Part shown: positions 1 to 4,815 of the stretch, piece by piece
Layout: the number at the start of each line of letters is the position of its first letter
Numbering within the stretch: position 1 is the first letter of the stretch
Assembly: GCA_018265615.1 (NCBI GenBank)
Contig: JABLYX010000110.1
Span: forward strand, 1 to 6,152
Direction of reading: 5' to 3'
Length of the DNA stretch: 6,152 nt
Origin: Lentisphaeria bacterium
Lineage (GTDB): Bacteria; Verrucomicrobiota; Lentisphaeria; Victivallales; Victivallaceae
The notes under the pieces: generated by a model
What the model was told of the DNA's origin: nothing
What the model saw: only the letters and a program-made list of their open reading frames with translations
Databases searched by the model: none
Made by a program: the position numbers and the translations under genes

Positions 1-1
1 T

Positions 2-77
2 GCGAGTGTAGCTCAGTTGGTAGAGCATCACGTTGCCAACGTGATTGTCGCCGGTTCGATTCCGGTCACTCGCTCCA
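2..77 (+). tRNA. tRNA-Gly (anticodon GCC), complete, CCA encoded
   Basis: A full cloverleaf can be folded by hand. The acceptor stem pairs 2-8 with 67-73 (7 bp, no mismatch). The D stem is 11-14 with 23-26 and the D loop contains GG at 19-20. The anticodon stem is 28-32 with 40-44, and the 7-base loop carries GCC at 35-37 after a U. The T stem is 50-54 with 62-66, and the TTCGATT loop is at 55-61. The base before CCA is T74, the discriminator usual for bacterial glycine tRNAs, and CCA (75-77) is encoded in the gene. The anticodon GCC reads GGC and GGU. A T-rich run follows directly (78-94). The 3' half of a tRNA gene is a common integration target for phages and islands, which matters because phage-type genes begin 100 bp downstream. 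Confidence 0.97.
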
Positions 78-112
78 TTTTTTTTGTCTTTTTCCGGAAC
101 ACTCCACTGCCT

Positions 113-141
113 GCTTTTGAGCCCAAAAGTTGACTTTTTTT
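113..141 (+). terminator. Weak hairpin plus T-run between tRNA and first gene
   Basis: CTTTTG (114-119) and CAAAAG (124-129) form a 6-bp stem with a 4-base loop, extendable by a G-U pair at 113/130. A T-run lies at 135-141 after a short spacer. This could end the tRNA transcript, but the stem is AT-rich and the T-run is not immediately adjacent, so the call is weak. A TTGACT hexamer (130-135) could alternatively be a -35 box; no good -10 is seen at the right distance. The rest of 78-177 holds only T-rich sequence and the ribosome binding site of the next gene. Confidence 0.22.
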
Positions 142-177
142 CCTGCTGTCATGATTCCATACACACGGAGGTGAACC

Positions 178-1647
178 ATGATTGCAGAGAATCTTTACCA
201 TGCGAATCTGAAAATCTCGGGCGACGGCCTTGTGACGCTGGAAAGCGCGTGGCGGCTTGTCCTGGCGGATCCGGCGGAAACCGGCGGGCAGCTGATGGAG
301 GAGGCGCGTGCGTGGGCAGGCGCGGTGGGGGATCCGTTCCGGATTCCGCAGCCGGACGGTTCGTATGAGTTTTCCGAGCGACTGTTTGTGACGGCGATCG
401 AATTCAGGGCCGTCAACGCGGCTTCCTGCCGCGTCATTTACTCGGGAATCGAATTCGAGGCGGAGGAACCGGTTCAGCCGGTTGCAGCCGGCAGGGCGGT
501 CGATACGTTCGCCTCCGACGGCTCACGGCAGCGGAGCATGCGCTTCCGCGCCCCTTCCTGTGTCGACGACGCGCTGATTCCGAAGCCGGGCGAACTGCTC
601 GAGTGGGACGGCGGAGCATTCGCCTGCGTCAGCTGCATCGTCACGGCGCCGGGGGAGCCCTGCATCGAATTTGAAGTGACCGCCCGCGAGGTGACGAAAC
701 TTCAGCTCGGCCTTCCGGAGCGCGGCGTCGATGCCGACGGTTTCGAAACCTGCGGCGTTGCCTGGTTTGTGAACTGCGAAGAGTATGAGGCGCTTCTGGC
801 CGCGCATCCGGTCGGCGGAGCGGAGGCGTGGGCCGGCGAACGTTTCCTGTTGGTCTCCATCGGATCGAAGCCGTTCGGGAAAGTCGGCTATGAGGTCGCG
901 CTTCTGGCGCGCAAGGTCGAAACGCGGTGCATTTCGAAAGTGCGCACCGAGAAATTCGCCGGCCTGACCCGCGCCGGAGCGATTCGCCGGGAGATCGTCT
1001 GGAACGCCCGCTGGCGCGTTGCGGCGGAGGAGCTCCCGACGTTTTTCGGGCAGACCGGAACCTTTCCCGGGGATTGGCCCGAACCGGATTGTCTGATCAC
1101 GAGCGTGATGCCGAAGCGGCTGTCGGAGATGGAGTATGAAGTCACGGTCGAAGCGCAGCACCGCAGCAATCCGGACCTGCTCCAGTACTATTCGATCGAG
1201 GACCGTTCGGATCTCGCCAACCGCACCGATATCGCCGTGGACATGGCGGATTTCCACCTGACCGCCGCCATGGCCGGCTACCAGAAACTGCCGGACGGGC
1301 ACTATATGCCGATTCCGAACTGGAATGCACTGGCCGGCTGCCCGTTCCGGAGCGAAAGCAAGCTGCCGGCCAATATGATCGACCTGACGCTGCGTTGTCT
1401 GGTCGTCACAGTGAGCATCTATGTCTCCGGCGGCGTGAAATCCCGGATCGCGGAGCTCGCGGCGTGGACCCAGGGGCGTGTCACGAATGCGGCGGTGGAA
1501 GGGATCGAAGGATCGTTCCTGCGGATCCGCCAGACCTGCAAAGAGACCTTCGACGACTCCGGCAAACTTTACACCCGCATCACGCGCAGCTACCAGAAAG
1601 CTCCCGGCGATTACATATGGAGCACGAATTACTGGGAAACGCATTGA
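178..1647 (+). CDS. Unrecognised 489-aa protein encoded upstream of terminase
   Basis: I do not recognise this protein. The start is supported by a strong GGAGG (167-171) six bases before the ATG. It has no signal peptide, no membrane segment and no obvious catalytic motif. It looks beta-rich, and four stretches share a loose pattern: a hydrophobic strand containing V/I-S/T, then about 14-16 residues later a second strand of the form aromatic-x-V-x. These stretches are near residues 70-88, 150-168, 225-242 and 306-324. The C-terminal third (about 350-489) is richer in aromatic residues and ends in W/Y-rich sequence. Cysteines are scattered (84, 128, 150, 153, 162, 192, 200, 251, 305, 388, 407, 454). 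The stop is one base from the terminase start, so the two genes are surely co-transcribed and probably translationally coupled. From context a virion, tail or packaging-associated protein is plausible, but this is inference from the neighbour only. The gene is intact, with no frameshift. Confidence 0.85.
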   Translation: MIAENLYHANLKISGDGLVTLESAWRLVLADPAETGGQLMEEARAWAGAVGDPFRIPQPDGSYEFSERLFVTAIEFRAVNAASCRVIYSGIEFEAEEPVQPVAAGRAVDTFASDGSRQRSMRFRAPSCVDDALIPKPGELLEWDGGAFACVSCIVTAPGEPCIEFEVTAREVTKLQLGLPERGVDADGFETCGVAWFVNCEEYEALLAAHPVGGAEAWAGERFLLVSIGSKPFGKVGYEVALLARKVETRCISKVRTEKFAGLTRAGAIRREIVWNARWRVAAEELPTFFGQTGTFPGDWPEPDCLITSVMPKRLSEMEYEVTVEAQHRSNPDLLQYYSIEDRSDLANRTDIAVDMADFHLTAAMAGYQKLPDGHYMPIPNWNALAGCPFRSESKLPANMIDLTLRCLVVTVSIYVSGGVKSRIAELAAWTQGRVTNAAVEGIEGSFLRIRQTCKETFDDSGKLYTRITRSYQKAPGDYIWSTNYWETH

Positions 1648-1648
1648 T

Positions 1649-2902
1649 ATGGAGCCGGTTTTCCATAAAACCCCCGCTCAGCGGCAGGCACTGAAGCTGC
1701 TCGGCGGCCGGAGCCGGTATGTGCTGCTCTTCGGCGGTTCGCGTTCGGGGAAGACCTTCATTCTCGTATACGCGCTCCTGGTGCGGGCGCTCCGGGCCCC
1801 GGGCAGCCGTCACGCGATTTTGCGTCTCCATTCGAACGCGGTTCGCCAGTCGGTACTCATGGATACGTTGCCGAAGGTCGTGCGCCTCGCGTTCCCGCAG
1901 CTCCGGCTGGCAGAGTCCTCGCGCGACCAGTTCGTGCGGCTGCCGAATCGTTCGGAGATCTGGTTCGGCGGGCTCGATGCGGGGGAACGGGCTGATAAAA
2001 TCCTCGGCAAAGAGTTCAGCACCATTTATTTCAACGAATGTTCCGAGATCGGTTACGAGGCGGTCAACACCGCGCTGACCCGGCTCGCGCAGAAGACGGC
2101 GCTTTCGAACAAGGCGTATTTCGACTGCAATCCCTCCGGCAAGTCTCACTGGAGCTACCGGCTCTTTATGGAGAAGATCGATCCGGAGTCGAATTTGCCG
2201 GTCGTCTTTCCGCAGCAGTATGCGTCGATGCTGCTGAATCCGGCGGCGAACGCGGAAAACCTTCCCACCGGATATCTGGAGGAGACGCTGGCCGGGCTCT
2301 CGGTGCGGCAGCGGGCACGTTTCCTCGAAGGCGTCTGGCTGGATGACATTGCGGGCGCGCTCTGGTCGCAGCGGCTGATCGACCGGAGCCGCGTCGCGGA
2401 GGTCCCGGAGCTGGACCGCATCATCGTCGGCGTCGACCCGGCTGTAACCGGGAACGCATCGAGCGACACCACGGGGATCGTGACGGTCGGCCGCTCCCGC
2501 GACAACCATTTTTACGTGCTTTCGGATGCCAGTTGCCGGGGGCGTCCGCTCGAATGGGCCGCGGCGGTGAATGCCGAATATGAGCGCTTCCGGGCCGACC
2601 GCGTGGTCGGAGAGGTCAACAACGGCGGAGAACTCGTGGAAACGGTTCTCCGCCAGCTCAATTTGAATCTGAGCTATCGCGCCGTACGCGCCACGCGCGG
2701 AAAAATCGCACGCGCCGAGCCGGTCGCCGCATTGTACGAGCAGGGCAGGGTGCATCACGTCGGGCGTTTTCCGGAACTGGAAGAGGAGATGACGGGGTTT
2801 ACTCCCGGCAGCCCGGACAGCCCGGACCGACTCGACGCGCTGGTCTGGGCTGTCACACTCCTCGGGGAACACGATCCGTCTCCGAGGCTGATTACCGCCT
2901 GA
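1649..2902 (+). CDS. Phage terminase large subunit (ATPase plus nuclease)
   Basis: This is the motor that cuts concatemeric phage DNA and pumps it into the procapsid through the portal, using ATP. The 417-residue protein has both expected domains. In the N-terminal ATPase there is a Walker A GGSRSGKT (29-36), a Walker B-like TIYFNE ending in Glu130, and a coupling-motif-like FDCNPSG (158-164). In the C-terminal RNase H-like nuclease there are three acidic positions in typical settings: Asp263 in GVDPAVTG, Glu322 in GEVNNGG, and Asp393/Asp396 in DSPDRLDALVWA. The spacing and the NE Walker B resemble the PBSX/Terminase_6-type families; exact family assignment needs a profile search. I chose the ATG at 1649, right after the upstream TGA (TGATATG), because the protein then begins shortly before the ATPase fold. 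An in-frame ATG at 1478 would add 57 basic, low-complexity residues overlapping the upstream gene. The ribosome binding site is weak (GGGA at 1634-1637), which fits coupled translation. All catalytic residues are present, so there is no sign of decay. No small terminase or portal gene is adjacent. Confidence 0.95.
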   Translation: MEPVFHKTPAQRQALKLLGGRSRYVLLFGGSRSGKTFILVYALLVRALRAPGSRHAILRLHSNAVRQSVLMDTLPKVVRLAFPQLRLAESSRDQFVRLPNRSEIWFGGLDAGERADKILGKEFSTIYFNECSEIGYEAVNTALTRLAQKTALSNKAYFDCNPSGKSHWSYRLFMEKIDPESNLPVVFPQQYASMLLNPAANAENLPTGYLEETLAGLSVRQRARFLEGVWLDDIAGALWSQRLIDRSRVAEVPELDRIIVGVDPAVTGNASSDTTGIVTVGRSRDNHFYVLSDASCRGRPLEWAAAVNAEYERFRADRVVGEVNNGGELVETVLRQLNLNLSYRAVRATRGKIARAEPVAALYEQGRVHHVGRFPELEEEMTGFTPGSPDSPDRLDALVWAVTLLGEHDPSPRLITA

Positions 2903-2914
2903 TGATTTTTGCCG

Positions 2915-2942
2915 CGGGCCGCTGGTATTATGGAGCGGCCCG
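2915..2942 (+). terminator. GC-rich 9-bp hairpin after terminase gene
   Basis: CGGGCCGCT (2915-2923) pairs perfectly with AGCGGCCCG (2934-2942) around a 10-base loop, 12 bases after the terminase stop. The stem is strong enough for transcription termination or 3'-end protection, but no T-run follows on the plus strand (GTGTACAG comes next), so it is not a textbook intrinsic terminator. It cleanly separates the phage-type cassette from the next gene. Confidence 0.4.
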
Positions 2943-2950
2943 GTGTACAG

Positions 2951-2956
2951 TATAAA
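2951..2956 (+). promoter_or_regulatory. Possible -10 box for the membrane-protein gene
   Basis: TATAAA lies 35 bases before the ATG at 2992, between the hairpin and that gene. The hexamer 17 bases upstream (TTATGG, 2928-2933) matches a -35 consensus only weakly and falls in the hairpin loop, so this is a tentative call. Confidence 0.2.
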
Positions 2957-2991
2957 GATCGTGTTTCAGAAATAAAGTAGGGAAGAGGGGA

Positions 2992-3828
2992 ATGAAATTT
3001 TTCTTCTGCATTCTGGCGCTTCTGGGAATGTGGCGCTATTTCATTGTGACCGGGCTGTCGTCCCTGATCCGCGGAACCATCTCGTGGGATGAATTCTGCG
3101 GCCGTTTTTCCCGGCTTCCGGAGGCGCCGGTTTCCGGGATTGTCATGTATGCGGTGCTCTGGGTGGTTCCTCCGTTCTTCTATCTCTCCTGTCTGGTCGC
3201 GAATTGCGGCCGTTTCTCCAGGCTTGTGCGGATGCGGCTCTTCATTGTCGCCTGTGTGGCCGGGGCGCTTTTCATGCCGCTGCTGCTGAGGAGCTATCCT
3301 CAGATGCCGCGCGACGCGTGTGTGCTCCTGGTACTGTGGGCGATCTCGCTCTGGCTGGAGCGGAAGGGCGATTCCGCGGCGAAACGGAATCCCGCGGGGC
3401 GCGGCGATGTCGTGATTCTCGATGCGGCTGCGTATCGGGAATTCACGGCCCGCAGCAACCGGCGTCCGGAGTTCACCCCCGGTTTCACCCCGGAAATGCT
3501 CCTGGCGGAGTTCGAACAGTTGGAGTCCGCGCTGAAGGAGGAGCTTTCCGGGCTGCGCGGACGGTACGAGATCGGGGATGACTGGATGGAGAACTTTTTC
3601 CATTGCGGCGGCGTCTATTCGAACAGTCTGGTTTCCCCGGCGTACGTGAATGCCGTGAAACGGGCCATTGCGCGTCTGCCGCACGCCCGGGAGTGGTATT
3701 ATCACACGGTTTGCGAGCTGGATGAAACGGCTCCGGCGGCGGACAGCGATGCCGAGTTCTATATCCATGACGGCAAGGTGTATGCGCCTGATGACGGGAA
3801 CGATTACGTCCGCCTTCTGGGGTCGTGA
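2992..3828 (+). CDS. Unrecognised membrane protein, 278 aa
   Basis: I do not recognise a family. The start is supported by AGGGA (2979-2983) about eight bases upstream and by a hydrophobic N-terminus. Four hydrophobic stretches are likely membrane helices: residues 3-20, 48-70, 82-99 and 108-122. Short loops rich in Arg lie between them (CGRFSRLPEAP, then NCGRFSRLVRMR). The CGRFSRL heptapeptide occurs twice, at 36-42 and 72-78, which hints at an internal duplication of a helix-loop unit. From about residue 124 the protein is soluble: a basic linker (124-137), a segment rich in Glu and Leu that could be a short coiled coil (166-190), then an acidic C-terminus with many Tyr, Asp and Glu residues. 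It stands alone on the plus strand behind a hairpin. Its last 25 bases overlap the end of the convergent regulator gene. It could be a resident host gene or cargo of the phage-like segment; nothing in the sequence decides this. Confidence 0.82.
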   Translation: MKFFFCILALLGMWRYFIVTGLSSLIRGTISWDEFCGRFSRLPEAPVSGIVMYAVLWVVPPFFYLSCLVANCGRFSRLVRMRLFIVACVAGALFMPLLLRSYPQMPRDACVLLVLWAISLWLERKGDSAAKRNPAGRGDVVILDAAAYREFTARSNRRPEFTPGFTPEMLLAEFEQLESALKEELSGLRGRYEIGDDWMENFFHCGGVYSNSLVSPAYVNAVKRAIARLPHAREWYYHTVCELDETAPAADSDAEFYIHDGKVYAPDDGNDYVRLLGS

Positions 3829-4691
3829 GCTCCGGCCTGCCGTTTCCGGAACTCTCCGGGCGAAACGCCGCACTCGCGGGTGAACTGACGATTGAAATAG
3901 AATTCGTTGCGGAATCCGACTGCCGCCGCAACCGCCTTCAGCGGTATCTCCGTTGAACACAGGAGGTTGCGCGCGCGGCGGATGCGTTCCTCCCGCAGCA
4001 GTGTGTGGAACGGTTTTCCGAAGTGGTACTTGACGGTATGGCAGCAATGCGTGATGGAGAGGTGCATCGCCTCAGCCAGCTCCGCGAGCCCGACGCCCTC
4101 ATGCGCGTGCTCTTCCAGAAAGCGGCGGATCTGATTGCTTCTCTCCTGAGGAGTTCCGGCCCGGCTCCGGCAGAGGGCGGCATAATGAAGGATCCCCTGG
4201 CCGAGAAGCTGGAGCTCAAGTGCAAGCTCGTTGTCGAGCCGCCCTTCCGGTGAAGGAAGCTCTCCGAATTGCTCCTTCAGCTCCGGCGTCAGCTCCTCCG
4301 GAGGGGATGCGCCGGGCGTCCGGAACACTCCCGCATAAAGCAGCAGTACCGGGGAGCCGCTGCGTTCAAGCGGCACAATCAGCTCGGTGATTCCTTTCCA
4401 GCAGCAGTGCAGGAAAGGCTTGCGCAGCCGGTCTGCCGCCGCCTCCGCTTTCAGCATGCATTCCTCATGGCATCGCCGGTTCCAGCCTGGCGTCTCGAAG
4501 CGCCCGGTGATGCAGTAAGGGTGCGTATGCATGTACCGCCCCGGAAAGAACGGCCGCCCGTCCGCATGATAGAGGAGCCCGCGGCAGTCATGGAGCGTCA
4601 GGTGAATTCCGCGGCGGTGCTCCACCGCCCGGAGCGCCGCCGGCAGCGTTTCTTCCGGCGAATCAGCGTCGATGGTTTGAAAAATTATCAT
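3804..4691 (-). CDS. AraC-family regulator with PocR-like sensory domain
   Basis: This is a cytoplasmic transcription factor of 295 residues. The C-terminal ~105 residues form a typical AraC DNA-binding domain: first helix-turn-helix at about 200-222 (LAELAEAMHLS...), second at about 248-271 (IPLKAVAAAVGF...FNRQF), followed by the family signature GVSPGEFRK (275-283). The N-terminal part (about 5-175) resembles the PocR sensory domain: Cys74-x3-Cys78, a Cys96-Cys97-x2-Gly stretch, then a strand running into LLLYAGVF. PocR domains have been proposed to sense small hydrocarbon derivatives; the ligand here is unknown. The ATG at 4689-4691 (minus strand) has only a weak GGAA in front of it, within the palindrome at 4694-4705. 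No later start fits as well. The gene is divergent to the FAD oxidoreductase, 124 bp away, so regulation of that gene and of itself is likely but inferred. Its final codons overlap the convergent membrane-protein gene. Confidence 0.92.
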   Translation of the reverse strand: MIIFQTIDADSPEETLPAALRAVEHRRGIHLTLHDCRGLLYHADGRPFFPGRYMHTHPYCITGRFETPGWNRRCHEECMLKAEAAADRLRKPFLHCCWKGITELIVPLERSGSPVLLLYAGVFRTPGASPPEELTPELKEQFGELPSPEGRLDNELALELQLLGQGILHYAALCRSRAGTPQERSNQIRRFLEEHAHEGVGLAELAEAMHLSITHCCHTVKYHFGKPFHTLLREERIRRARNLLCSTEIPLKAVAAAVGFRNEFYFNRQFTRECGVSPGEFRKRQAGAHDPRRRT

Positions 4692-4693
4692 AA

Positions 4694-4705
4694 TATTCCG
4701 GAATA
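4694..4705. repeat. 12-bp perfect palindrome TATTCCGGAATA at regulator start
   Basis: TATTCCGGAATA reads the same on both strands and ends two bases from the regulator's start codon. It could be an operator for autoregulation. It also contains the only Shine-Dalgarno-like bases (GGAA) for the regulator, so a protein bound there, or RNA structure, could affect expression. A 12-bp palindrome in 124 bp of control region is unlikely by chance but not impossible. Confidence 0.4.
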
Positions 4706-4720
4706 AAGCAATTTTTTATA

Positions 4721-4748
4721 AAGATACAGCATTTTTCTGCATTTTCAA
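4721..4748 (-). promoter_or_regulatory. Candidate promoter of the AraC-type regulator gene
   Basis: On the minus strand TTGAAA (4748-4743, five of six matches to the -35 consensus) is followed after 16 bases by TATCTT (4726-4721, four of six). Transcription would start near 4713, leaving a leader of about 20 bases that includes the palindrome. The -35 zone is shared with the promoter facing the other way. Position and spacing support the call; activity is not shown. Confidence 0.45.
4729..4745 (+). repeat. Direct repeat GCATTTT, 10-bp period, possible activator site
   Basis: GCATTTT occurs at 4729-4735 and 4739-4745, exactly one helical turn apart. It lies just upstream of and into the -35 zone of the oxidoreductase promoter, and between the -35 and -10 of the regulator promoter. 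AraC-family proteins often bind directly repeated half-sites near -35 boxes, so this is a reasonable binding-site candidate, though the T-rich sequence makes chance repeats easier. Confidence 0.35.
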
Positions 4749-4770
4749 ATCGGTGTTTTCCGGGTATACT
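4742..4770 (+). promoter_or_regulatory. Candidate promoter of the FAD oxidoreductase gene
   Basis: TTTTCA (4742-4747, four of six) is followed after 17 bases by TATACT (4765-4770, five of six). A perfect TATAAT lies immediately downstream (4771-4776) but has no convincing -35 at the right distance. A poor -35 with a good -10 fits a promoter that needs an activator such as the divergent AraC-type protein. The leader to the ATG at 4816 would be about 35-40 bases. Confidence 0.45.
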
Positions 4771-4784
4771 TATAATTATATAAG
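4769..4784. repeat. Inverted repeat CTTATA-N4-TATAAG over the -10 region
   Basis: CTTATA (4769-4774) and TATAAG (4779-4784) are perfect complements around four bases. The repeat overlaps the -10 elements of the oxidoreductase promoter. It could be a repressor operator or an early-transcript structure, but in such AT-rich sequence it may be chance. Confidence 0.25.
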
Positions 4785-4800
4785 GAAAATCATTGAAAAC

Positions 4801-4805
4801 AGGAG
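4801..4805 (+). promoter_or_regulatory. Ribosome binding site AGGAG deciding the oxidoreductase start
   Basis: AGGAG lies 10 bases before the ATG at 4816. It selects that start over an in-frame GTG at 4753, which overlaps the promoter and has no such site. The protein then begins MDYDVIVAGGGPAG, the normal N-terminus for a Rossmann flavoprotein. Confidence 0.75.
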
Positions 4806-4815
4806 CTGGAATCGG

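Larger units (their letters stand above)
178..2902 (+). mobile_element. Phage-derived two-gene cassette (prophage remnant or edge)
   Basis: Two co-oriented genes, separated by one base, lie just downstream of a tRNA-Gly. The second is an intact terminase large subunit, a DNA-packaging motor found in tailed phages and phage-derived elements; the first is unrecognised. No integrase, portal, capsid, protease, small terminase or lysis gene is present, and I found no second copy of the tRNA 3' end in the window. The limits given are those of the genes, not of a proven element. It may be a remnant or domesticated unit integrated at the tRNA, or the right end of a larger prophage reaching beyond the left edge of the window, with the tRNA as cargo. 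Confidence 0.5.

Noticed and set aside
523..1644. Long minus-strand open frame opposite the 489-aa gene
   Set aside because: Its translation is rich in Arg/His/Pro with no recognisable motif, and it mirrors a GC-rich gene with a strong ribosome binding site; it is a shadow frame.
1478..1648. Earlier in-frame start for the terminase
   Set aside because: The extra 57 residues are basic and low in complexity, overlap the upstream gene, and are not needed by the ATPase fold; TGATATG coupling favours 1649.
1580..2872. Long minus-strand open frame opposite the terminase gene
   Set aside because: The plus strand encodes a clear terminase with catalytic motifs; the antisense frame is a product of GC-rich codons.
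3841..3867. Hairpin CGTTTC/GAAACG near the convergent gene ends
   Set aside because: It lies inside the regulator's DNA-binding-domain coding sequence, needs a bulge to extend, and has no T-run; most likely coding-sequence coincidence.
2755..4047. 430-codon minus-strand open frame spanning the membrane-protein gene
   Set aside because: It overlaps three better-supported genes, has low-complexity Arg/Pro/Gly-rich composition, and lacks any motif. The opposite strand has membrane segments and a ribosome binding site.
4753..4815. Earlier GTG start for the oxidoreductase
   Set aside because: It would overlap the -10 region and has no ribosome binding site, while ATG 4816 has AGGAG and gives a normal flavoprotein N-terminus.
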